From Candidatus Altimarinota bacterium (GTDB taxonomy: Bacteria > Patescibacteriota > Gracilibacteria > Absconditabacterales > Absconditicoccaceae), in the NCBI GenBank assembly GCA_027013285.1, contig JALUXR010000092.1, positions 1 to 6,343 on the forward strand: a stretch of DNA of 6,343 bases, read 5' to 3'. The position numbers were made by a program, and so were the translations under genes. Of the stretch, positions 1-6,343 are shown in pieces. The notes below the pieces were generated by a model that was given only the letters and a program-made list of their open reading frames with translations, was not told where the DNA came from and did not search any database. How positions within the stretch are numbered: position 1 is the stretch's first letter; every line of letters starts with the position of its first letter.

Positions 1-140
1 TGAGTGCTTAGGTAAACTTTTTTTGATAATAAAATATTTTTATTTAAAATAATCAATAAAACTAAAATTCATGCACCAAAAATAATTATTGCAATAATAG
101 TTTCTATAATAGTAAATCATTTTTTTATAAAAATTTTCAT
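1..140 (-). CDS. Type IV prepilin-like protein, 3' end cut off by window edge
   Basis: This is a pilin or pseudopilin subunit, of which only the first 46 codons are in the window. The N-terminus is a class III signal: MKIFIKKG followed by FTIIE, with the prepilin peptidase site between Gly8 and Phe9 and the conserved Glu at mature position +5 (residue 13). A hydrophobic helix (IIAIIIFGAGILVLLIIL) follows and would anchor the subunit in the membrane and form the fibre core. The -1 glycine and the glycine in FGAGI are UGA codons. The ATG lies 3 nt after the stop of the upstream pilin gene, so the two are probably co-transcribed and perhaps translationally coupled. There is no Shine-Dalgarno sequence. 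The globular domain is missing, so major pilin, minor pilin and pseudopilin cannot be told apart. Confidence 0.85.
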
Positions 141-143
141 AAT

Positions 144-710
144 TTATTTACATAAAACATTAAATAATCTTCAAGACAACAAATTTATTTTAAAACATTT
201 TTTCAAAGAATGTGATCTATTTGTAATATAAAATTGTATTGTTTTATTTCAAGTGTATATTTGCCAATCAGAACTATCTTTTTGTCTAATGAAAGTAGCT
301 CCGATAGTGTAAGGTTTATACACAAAGTAAGCAGCTCCTGAAAAAGTATCAATTAAACTTGTTCAGCTATAAACAAAAAATCAGGTTCATATGTGTGTAG
401 TATATAAAACTTTAGTTTCTAATCATAAAGGTGTAGAATCTAGTCATCAAGTAAATCATACATACATTGTCCAATCTTTATTTGTAGTTAATTTAACTCA
501 AGCATAATTTATATTATTATATTTACCAAAATTTGGTTGAGATAAGGTAGAAGATTGAATATAAGAAAAACTATTTTCTACAGTTTCTCTATCATTTTGA
601 ATATTTAATTTTTCAACATAATCCCAACTAATATAACCGAAAGCTAAAAATAAAATTCAAATAATAATTATTACTATAATCATCTCTATAAGTGTAAATG
701 CTTTTTTCAT
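144..710 (-). CDS. Type IV prepilin / FimT-GspH-like pseudopilin
   Basis: This 188-residue fibre subunit is processed by prepilin peptidase and exported by the pilus machinery. The start reads MKKA then FTLIEM, with cleavage expected between Ala4 and Phe5 and Glu at +5 (residue 9). A hydrophobic segment (IIVIIIIGILFLAFGYI) runs to about residue 27. The C-terminal part is beta-rich, with alternating hydrophobic stretches (KVLYTTHIG, DWQIYTGNK) and a closing INLLSGRLFNV, which resembles the C-terminal strand of FimT/GspH minor pilins. Cys172 and Cys187 near the end could form a disulfide. About 11 of 15 glycines are UGA, including two in a row (TGG before LDS). The ATG directly abuts the TAG of pilC (0 nt), so coupling is likely. 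The signal is clear; the exact pilin class is inference. Confidence 0.87.
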
Positions 711-1769
711 CTATGATACTTGTAATGAGTTTAAAACAGAAATTAACACAGAAAATATTGATATAGCCACAAATCAAACTACTAATCAAATAAAAACTAT
801 AAGTATAGGTTCTATAACTTTTGATAAATTATCAACTATTTTGTTAAATTCTTCTTCATATAATCAAATTGCATTTCTAGCTGATTCTTCTAAATTTGCA
901 GTTTCTTCTCATACTTTCAATAAAACTACTACATCAGAAGGTATAATATAAGTGTATTTTTTCATAACCGGAATAAAACTTTCTCATTTATTCAAATTTA
1001 CTATAATATCATCACATAAATCTTTATAAAAAGGATTTTTCATAACTCATTTAAGATGTATAAAAACTTTTGTAATAGGTAATCCTGAATAAATAAGTAA
1101 AGAAAAGTATCTTAAAAAATAAACTATATAATAAAGTCTAAATATAGGTCATATCATAGGAGTTTTAATAAGTATTCCACTTAAAAATTTTGTTCATTCT
1201 TCTGTAGATAAAAACAATCATAAAACAGTTAAAATAATAATAAACCAGATTAATATACTTCATCAACTATTTTGAACTATGTTATTTATATGAACAAGTA
1301 TTTGTGTACTTGCAGGTAAAGTAGCATTTGGAAAAGATGAAATAATATTCATAAACCCAGGCAAAATTAGTTTAAAAATAATTACTAATGCCAAAACTAT
1401 AATCAAAATAAGAATAGCAGGATATATCATAGCAGTGATATATTTTGTTCTAATCATATATAAATTTTCATATTCATCAGCAAGTTGTTTAAGAACTTTT
1501 GGTAACTCTCAAATTCATTCACCAGATGCTATAATTTTTACATCTCATTCATTAAAATATTTATCTAAAACGGTGAGACTCCTAGATAAAGTTTCTCATC
1601 TTTTTATCATAGCAAAAATTTGCTCACAAATATATTTTATTTTTTCATTTTCAGTATTGTTTTTTATAGTTTCCAAAGTTACTGGAATACTAACTCATCA
1701 TCATAAAAGATAAGATAACTCTTTCAAAAAGAAAATTTTATCTTTTAATCTAAATCTTCAACTAAACAT
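711..1769 (-). CDS. pilC: PilC/GspF type IV pilus inner-membrane platform protein
   Basis: PilC is the polytopic inner-membrane protein that couples the cytoplasmic assembly ATPase to pilin extraction. The 352-residue product has two GspF (T2SSF) repeats. Repeat 1 spans about residues 8-115, with LKELSYLLGGG and the signature ASGEGIGEL (81-89). It is followed by membrane segments near 116-137 and 171-187. Repeat 2 spans about 200-320, with the matching signature VGEETANLEES (286-296). The family-typical end IEPILIVFIGLVVGF (from 319) leads into the last membrane helix. PilC proteins often have about 400 residues; this one lacks the usual N-terminal extension and begins directly at the first domain. 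About 19 of 23 glycines are UGA, with three consecutive UGA codons at residues 23-25. The ATG lies 9 nt after the upstream stop, with no strong Shine-Dalgarno. Under the standard code only a 64-residue fragment would be called. Confidence 0.95.
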
Positions 1770-1778
1770 CTTTTATAT

Positions 1779-2525
1779 CTATTTTGAAAAGTAAAAACTT
1801 CATTGAACAGCTATATTTTGTAAATCATTATTCATAATATCAAATGTAGAAATACTATCTATAGTGTAATATAATGTATTTTTTATAAATATTTTATTTT
1901 GTAATAACTTAAATAAATTTATAAATCAAGCATAATTTTTCTCAACTGTAAAAGAAAAACTTACTTTATATAATCATAATTTCTTATTTAAAAGTGTTGA
2001 TTGTCAAAATGATAAAATTGGTACTTCTTGTTTTAATTTTCAAGAAAATATATTTTTATCTAAAGATGCTAAAAATAATGATTGATCAAATGACATTTTT
2101 GTAGCTGTATCTTTATAAATTCAAAAAGATATACCGATTTCTTCTAAATCTATATCTGTCATTTTCAAAATATAATCTTTTTTATAAGTTTTATTTATAC
2201 AATCTCTAAAAGATATTCCATTTCAAGTTCCTAAAGAATAAATTCTATTTTTATATTGTGTATAACAATCATTATAAGACTGTATAAATTGTTCTTTATT
2301 TTTATAAATATTTTTCAAATTATCTAACTTAGTAGTAATTCTTGTTAAATCATCCTTAACCTTTAATTGTTTCATTTGAACAGAATCTATTTTATTAATT
2401 GTGCTTTGATATTGAGCATAAACATCTTTTGCATAAAAAAACAAATTATAAACAACTATAGCTAGCACAACAACAGCTATTTGTGCATATTTTATTTTTT
2501 GTTTCCAAGATACATTTTTTTCCAT
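1779..2525 (-). CDS. PilO-like type IV pilus inner-membrane protein
   Basis: This is a 248-residue bitopic membrane protein. A short basic cytoplasmic start (MEKNVSWKQKIK) precedes one hydrophobic helix (about residues 13-32, IAVVVLAIVVYNLFFYA). A heptad-like, Lys/Asp-rich segment at about 35-90 probably forms a coiled coil (QMKQLKVKDDLTRITTKLD). The rest is a periplasmic or extracytoplasmic domain. This topology matches PilO/GspM-type alignment-complex proteins, and the place between a PilN-like gene and pilC is the classical pilN-pilO order. No diagnostic residue motif is visible, so the name is based on topology and context. Seven of ten glycines are UGA, the first after YSLGT at residue 101. 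The ATG is 32 nt downstream of the PilN-like stop; no Shine-Dalgarno is seen. It could also be a second PilN-like or a lineage-specific pilus protein. Confidence 0.7.
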
Positions 2526-2557
2526 TTTTATATTTTTTTTAAATTTAAATAAATATT

Positions 2558-3076
2558 TTATTTTGTTTTTAATCTTAAATCAAAATATATAGCATTGTTT
2601 TGAGATTTATAACTATTAACTGAAATATTTGTTATAAATGGTTTTTTCTTTAAAACATTAAATATTCAATTATCATTAGAATATAAATCAGAATAATTAG
2701 CAACTTGAGTAGAAATATCAACTTCTCACTTTCTAACTGATAATGTAAATTTTTTATATCAAACTGTTTTATCTAAATCTTTTACTAATTGATTTTTAAG
2801 TTTATTCAAATATCTATAAAGTGAAACATAATTAGTATTATTCATTTTATTTTTTATAATATTAGCCATATCTAACTTTTTCAAAATTTTATTGCTTTCA
2901 ATATTTTGAATTTCATTTTGAACCTTAGATATTTTCACAGATACCTTACCTACTGTCTGTTGATTAATTCAAATTCTCCATTCAAAAAATAAAACACTTC
3001 ACAACATAACAATTATAGAAACTCATAATAATATACCAAATCATTTCCATAATGAAAATTGTCTTTGTAAAATCAT
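2558..3076 (-). CDS. PilN-like type IV pilus inner-membrane protein
   Basis: This 172-residue single-pass membrane protein heads the pilus block. The N-terminus MILQRQFSLWKG is followed by a hydrophobic helix (about residues 11-31, FGILLGVSIIVMLGSVLFF). A charged helical region at about 40-75 (KISKVQNEIQNIESNKILK) is a likely coiled coil. A small domain ends in two short strands (FITNISVNSYKS, AIYFDLRLKTK). This is the plan of PilN/GspL-C proteins, which dimerise with PilO and connect the cytoplasmic ring to the outer parts of the machine. The INLLP-type cytoplasmic motif that binds PilM is absent, and no pilM is in the window. Seven of nine glycines are UGA. A promoter lies just upstream at 3111-3138. 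The function is inferred from topology and gene order. Confidence 0.65.
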
Positions 3077-3110
3077 ATTAAATTACTTTATTAAATAAAT
3101 ATACTCAATT

Positions 3111-3138
3111 ATCATAAATATATATTGTTTTTTGTCAA
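3111..3138 (-). promoter_or_regulatory. Sigma70-type promoter for the pilus operon
   Basis: On the minus strand a perfect -35 box TTGACA (3138-3133) is followed after 16 nt by TATGAT (3116-3111, 5 of 6 to TATAAT). An overlapping GATAAT sits at 3113-3108. The site lies in the 66-nt gap between the recG stop and the PilN-like ATG and would give a leader of roughly 25-30 nt. Its position separates the pilus genes from xer-recG as an independently transcribed unit. No terminator hairpin is seen after recG, so read-through is also possible. Confidence 0.55.
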
Positions 3139-3142
3139 ATTT

Positions 3143-5185
3143 TTAAGAAATAATATTTTTAACTTTCAGCTTGTTATTAACTATCGTGTTTAATTCACTG
3201 TTTTGTGCTAAAAGTCCGTTTTCTAAGATATACTTTGCCTCACTTCTCGTAGCTTCGATAAGTTTCAAATCTTTCAATGCTTCTTCTGGCAGATCCATCT
3301 GTCCTGACTGTTGAGTTCACAAAATTGTTCCAGCTCATCTAAGTTTTAAATCTATTTCAGCAAGTTTAAATCCATCAGAAAATTCTTCCATATATTTTAA
3401 TCTTCTGTAAGACTCTCAAGATTTTGATTTAGTTACCAAAAAACAGTAAGATTTTTCACTTCATCTTCATACTCTTCATCTTAGCTGATGTAAAGAAGAC
3501 AATCCAAATCTTTCAGCATTTTTAATAATCATAATAGTTGCCTGGGGAACATCTACTCAAACTTCTATCACAGTTGTAGAAACTAAAACTTGAGTTTTTC
3601 ATTCTTTAAAATCCTTCATTACCTTATCTTTTTCATCTTGTTTTAATTTACCATGCATAAGTCATATTTTAATATTTTTTGGTAATAATTCTGTTATTTT
3701 TTCGTATTCATCAAAAGCAGAATCTACTCCTTCTATTTTTTCACTTTCTTCAATAAGTGGTGTAACAATATAAACTTGCTGTCATTGTTGGATTTTATTT
3801 ACCAAAAATTGTGCTAATTTTTCATATTCATTTTCTGAGATCACTTTTGTATAAATTGGTTTTCTTCCTGGAGGCAACTCATCTATTACTGTATTTTCAA
3901 ACTCTCCAAAATAAGACAAAGCCAAAGATCTTGGAATAGGAGTAGCTGTCATTTGCAACATATGAGGATTTCATTGGGAAGATAGTTTTGCTCTCTGATT
4001 TACTCAAAATTTATGCTGTTCATCGATAATTATCAATCACAAATCTTTAAAAATCACATCATCTTGAATAATAGCATGAGTTCACAAAACTAAACTTATT
4101 TCACCATCTTGAATTTGCTGTTTTATCAAATCTTTTTCTTTAGGTTTTGTAGAACCTGTAAGCAAAGCAATTTTAATTCATAAAGGTAAAAATAATTTAG
4201 AAAAATTTAAAATATGCTGTTGTGCCAATACCTCTGTAGGTGCCAAAAATGCGACCTGCTTGTTAAATTTTTTTATAATATAATAGGAAATTATAATACT
4301 TACGATAGTTTTTCAGCTTCAAACATCTCATTGCAAAAGCCTTGCCATAGTTTTTCCACTATGAATATCATCTATTATTTTTTTGATAGCCTTTTTCTGT
4401 GCATTTGTAAGCTCAAAAGGTAATTTTGTAAGAAATTCTGTTATTAAACTCCGATCTGGCTGAGTAGGTTCTCATTTTTTCTGTAAAGCAAAATTATAAT
4501 TACTAACTATCTGCCAAATTAGCAATTTTTCAAAATTAAATCTGTATTGAGCTTTTTGTAATAAAGTTGAACTTTCTGGAAAATGAATATTTGTTATAGA
4601 TTTATAAATATCAAATAAATTATATTTTTTCAATAAATATTCAGGTAAAAATTCGTTTAAAACTTCCTTCACTTCTCATATTTTTTGAGCAATTTTGTTT
4701 TGAAACCAACTACCCTTTATTCACAAAAAATCAGAATAAATAGGCACAATATTTCAAACTAAATTAGTAGAAGATAAATCTCCATTAAAATTGTCAGACA
4801 GAATTTCTGGAAACCAAAACACCCATTTATTATAAGAAAATTTAGGTTTTCAAGAAATTAATATAGTATTTCATTTTTTAAGTTGTCTCAAAACAAAAGC
4901 ATTATTCATAAAACTAGCATAAGCTATATTTTGATTCTCATCCTCAAGTTTAAATTCTATCAATCTTTTTCATTTTTGTGTATTTATTACATTTTTTTCG
5001 ACTACTGTAGCTTTTACTACAGATTTTACTCATTCAGTAAGTTCTCAAATAGTTTTGATACTTGTTCTATCTTCATAATCTTTTGGAAAATAATAGAAAA
5101 AATCCTTTTTTGTTTCAATTCATTTTTCTTTCAAAATATTTACATATCTATCTGTAGTCCTAAGCCATTTTTTTAAATCAGACAT
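3143..5185 (-). CDS. recG: ATP-dependent DNA helicase RecG
   Basis: RecG is a superfamily 2 double-strand DNA translocase that remodels stalled forks and branch-migrates Holliday junctions in the cytoplasm. The 680-residue product is close to usual family length. The wedge/OB domain fills about residues 1-165 and begins with the family pattern ILKEKGIETKKDFFYYFP and YEDRT. The helicase core follows: Q-motif region FELTNAQ (257-263), Walker A GDVGSGKT (286-293), motif Ia LAPTEVLAQQH (about 314-324), DEQH box (388-391), motif III TATPIPR (413-419), TTVIEVGVDVP, and motif VI QLRGRVGRG (567-575). The C-terminal RecG signature LRGAGTILGTQQSG completes it. About 28 of 42 glycines are UGA, including all three in Walker A and all three in motif VI. 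All motifs are intact and the frame is open to a TAA, so it is not a pseudogene. It starts 13 nt after xer, without a visible Shine-Dalgarno, and is probably co-transcribed with it. Confidence 0.97.
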
Positions 5186-5198
5186 TGGTTTTAAAATA

Positions 5199-6011
5199 TT
5201 ATAAAAATGAAATTGTAGTATTTATCTTTGGATTCATTACTTTTGTATAAATTTGAGTAGTTTTTATATTTGCATGTCATAATAATTCTTGAATATATCT
5301 AATATCAATTCAATTTTCAAGTAAATGTGTTGCAAAGCTATGCCTCAAACTATGAAAAGTTGCTTGTTTCTTTATTCAAGATTTTTTTAATCATTCAGAA
5401 AATATTTTTTGTAGAGTTCTTGTAGTTAGTTTTCATCATCTTTCTGATTCTATAAGTAAATCTTTTCATTTTTTTAGTCAATATAATTTTATTATGTCTT
5501 TTTTTAAAGATTCTGGAAATATTGTTATTCTATCTTTTTGTCACTTTGCTCATTTTATATGAATAGTCAAAGTTTCTAAATCAAAATCTCATACTTTTAA
5601 AGTTATAATTTCAGAAACTCTAAGTCAAGCTCAATAAGCTATAGAAATTATAAATTTATGTTTAGAATTTTTTATATTTTCTATAATTTTCAATATCTCA
5701 TTTTTTGTTAAAACTACAGGTAATTTTTTAGCCTCTTTTGAAAAATGTATATCAATATTTAAATCTGATTTTACAACTTCATTAAAGAAAAACTTTATAG
5801 CTTGTTTATATAAATTAATTGTTTTAGGTGCTTTATTTTTATCTTGCAAAAATAACAAAAAATCAATAATTTCATTCTCAGTAATATTTTTTGGTTCTTT
5901 TTTAACTTTTTCTAAAAAATATTTAACACAAGTTTTATAGGCTTTTATAGTTTGAAAAGAGTAATTTCTAAGTTTTAATTCTTTTTCTAATTTATCAAAA
6001 TACTCTTGCAT
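5199..6011 (-). CDS. xer: XerC/XerD-family tyrosine recombinase
   Basis: This site-specific recombinase probably resolves chromosome dimers at a dif site, although an integrase of a mobile element is possible. The 270-residue product is typical Xer length. An N-terminal SAM-like DNA-binding domain (about 1-100, MQEYFDKLEKELKLRNYSF then QTIKAY) precedes the catalytic domain. All catalytic residues are visible: Arg131 in YGAGLRVSE, Lys156 in AKGQKDR, His220 and Arg223 in FHSLRH, His246 in LGHANI, and the nucleophile Tyr255 in TTQIYTKV. All 13 glycines are UGA, with no GGN codon. I prefer ATG 6011 because it gives the usual Xer N-terminus and a TATAAT lies at 6060-6055. An in-frame GTG at 6053 would add 14 residues. 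The C-terminus ends soon after Tyr255, as in cellular Xer proteins. XerC, XerD and single-Xer types cannot be separated by eye. Confidence 0.94.
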
Positions 6012-6054
6012 TTTTTCTATAATTTTATATTCTAAATTTAGATAACTAAACACT

Positions 6055-6060
6055 ATTATA
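6055..6060 (-). promoter_or_regulatory. Possible -10 box for xer-recG
   Basis: The minus strand carries an exact TATAAT 44 nt upstream of the xer ATG at 6011. A start a few bases downstream would leave a short AT-rich leader and would exclude the GTG at 6053 from the message. No convincing -35 box is seen at the right distance (AATAAA at 17 nt). In DNA this AT-rich a lone TATAAT is weak evidence. Confidence 0.3.
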
Positions 6061-6063
6061 TAT

Positions 6064-6114
6064 TTCGTATAATATTATTTATTAAAATATTATCAAGCAA
6101 ATTGTTCGTATAGT
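6064..6114. repeat. Pair of 10-bp direct repeats upstream of xer
   Basis: TTCGTATAAT (6064-6073) and TTCGTATAGT (6105-6114) match at 9 of 10 positions and start 41 bp apart, close to four helical turns. They flank the inverted repeat at 6069-6093 and lie in the divergent region between xer and the rightward ORF. They contain two of the few CG dinucleotides in this region. They could be binding half-sites for the recombinase or for a regulator of the two divergent genes. Confidence 0.5.
6069..6093. repeat. AT-rich inverted repeat, possible dif-like site or operator
   Basis: ATAATATT (6069-6076) and AATATTAT (6086-6093) are perfect 8-bp inverted arms around a 9-bp centre. An ungapped comparison of 6062-6089 with the E. 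coli dif site matches at roughly 15 of 28 positions, including CG and ATAAT in the left arm. This is suggestive only, because AT-rich DNA scores well by chance. Its place just upstream of a xer gene is the main reason to list it. Confidence 0.3.
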
Positions 6115-6212
6115 GTCTAGTTGTGCGACATATTTTTGAAAAAATTTGAATTTAAAGATTTTGTTGTTGAGCTTTAAAAGAATAAGGATTTTTTGATTTT
6201 TTTAATTTAAAA

Positions 6213-6219
6213 GAGAGGA
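6213..6219 (+). promoter_or_regulatory. Shine-Dalgarno site of the rightward ORF
   Basis: GAGAGGA ends 4 nt before the ATG at 6224. It is the only clear purine-rich ribosome-binding site before any start in the window and decides the start chosen for the rightward ORF over the in-frame ATG at 6323. Confidence 0.5.
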
Positions 6220-6223
6220 AAAT

Positions 6224-6343
6224 ATGGTGTTTTCTCCACTCCGTTACGAAAACGGATTTTGATTGGAAAAATGTAATAAAATTTATATACTAAATATAAC
6301 TTTATTTAATAAAGAAATTAATATGGCAAATAAAAGAAAAAAC
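6224..6343 (+). CDS. Rightward ORF of unknown function, 3' end cut off
   Basis: Forty codons are open from an ATG preceded by a good Shine-Dalgarno sequence to the window edge. The product starts MVFSPLRYENGFGLEKCNKI and contains one UGA (Gly13) and one GGA glycine. I do not recognise it. An internal in-frame ATG at 6323 starts MANKRKN, a basic N-terminus that could be the true start of a separate protein; it lacks a clear ribosome-binding site. An open stretch of this length is not strong proof when only UAA and UAG stop. The Shine-Dalgarno and the divergent orientation to xer are the support. Confidence 0.42.
6240..6256 (+). other. Small hairpin inside the start of the rightward ORF
   Basis: TCCGTT and AACGGA can pair around a 5-nt loop (ACGAA), giving a 6-bp stem in an otherwise very AT-rich stretch. 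It lies 14 nt after the start of the ATG at 6224 and is followed by ATTTTGATT, which is too weak a T-tract for a convincing terminator. It could affect translation initiation or be chance. Confidence 0.25.

Noticed and set aside
1435..1713. Rightward ORF opposite pilC
   Set aside because: It is the antisense shadow of the well-supported pilC gene, with no family-like protein and no ribosome-binding site.
3077..3142. Rho-independent terminator after recG
   Set aside because: No GC stem followed by a T-tract is present on the minus strand; only a promoter-like pair of boxes is seen.
4214..4423. Rightward ORF opposite recG
   Set aside because: It overlaps the RecG Walker A and Q-motif region on the other strand; the product is low-complexity.
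4883..5176. Rightward Phe/Tyr/Ser-rich ORF opposite the start of recG
   Set aside because: Its composition is what the reverse complement of Lys/Glu-rich AT-rich coding DNA gives; recG is conserved here.
3143..5185. recG and the neighbouring genes as decayed pseudogenes with many stops
   Set aside because: Only UGA interrupts the frames, always in frame and at expected glycines. There are no frameshifts and no UAA or UAG before the natural ends.
144..6011. UGA read as tryptophan (table 4) or as selenocysteine
   Set aside because: UGG is used for Trp, and the UGA positions are invariant glycines in P-loop, motif VI, Xer and GspF motifs. The number of UGA codons is far too high for selenocysteine.
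6009..6053. GTG at 6053 as the xer start
   Set aside because: A TATAAT lies immediately upstream, so the codon would fall at about the transcription start. The ATG at 6011 gives the normal Xer N-terminus. It is kept only as an alternative.
6151..6178. Inverted repeat TTTAAAG / CTTTAAA with a 14-nt loop
   Set aside because: Arms are nearly all A/T and such matches are expected by chance at this composition; no T-tract or other support.
1..6343. CRISPR array, tRNA, rRNA or insertion sequence
   Set aside because: No regularly spaced repeats, no cloverleaf or rRNA-like GC-richer block, and no transposase or terminal repeats were found by eye.

Overview
The window comes from a strongly AT-rich bacterial genome that reads UGA as glycine (translation table 25). 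This points to Absconditabacteria (SR1) or Gracilibacteria (BD1-5) in the candidate phyla radiation. Under the standard code the minus strand looks like scattered short ORFs. With UGA read as Gly, one co-directional block of intact, recognisable genes appears. The assignment rests on family-invariant glycines: the RecG Walker A GDVGSGKT, the RecG motif VI QLRGRVGRG and the Xer YGAGLRVSE box all place UGA at glycine positions. Trp is still written UGG, so this is not the Mycoplasma code. By hand count about 87 of 115 glycines in the minus-strand genes are UGA, and every gene ends in UAA or UAG.

Layout, in the direction of transcription (minus strand, right to left): a Xer-type tyrosine recombinase (6011-5199); RecG helicase (5185-3143, 13 nt downstream); a 66-nt gap with a good sigma70-type promoter; then a type IV pilus cluster. 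The cluster holds a PilN-like membrane protein (3076-2558), a PilO-like membrane protein (2525-1779), the PilC/GspF platform protein (1769-711), a prepilin (710-144) and a second prepilin cut by the window edge (140-1). Spacings inside the pilus block are 32, 9, 0 and 3 nt, so it reads as one operon. No pilus ATPase (PilB/PilT), PilM or prepilin peptidase lies inside the window.

The right end (6012-6343) holds a short divergent intergenic region with a near-perfect 10-bp direct repeat and an AT-rich inverted repeat just upstream of the recombinase gene. A rightward ORF with a clear Shine-Dalgarno sequence follows and runs off the window; its product is not recognised. None of the minus-strand genes has an obvious Shine-Dalgarno sequence, which makes that one stand out.

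Functionally, the left half builds the inner-membrane assembly platform and fibre subunits of a type IV pilus or pseudopilus, used for attachment or DNA uptake. The right half handles DNA recombination and fork or branched-DNA processing. I see no clearly novel multi-gene defence or mobile system. The recoding and the repeat region next to xer are the points most worth following.
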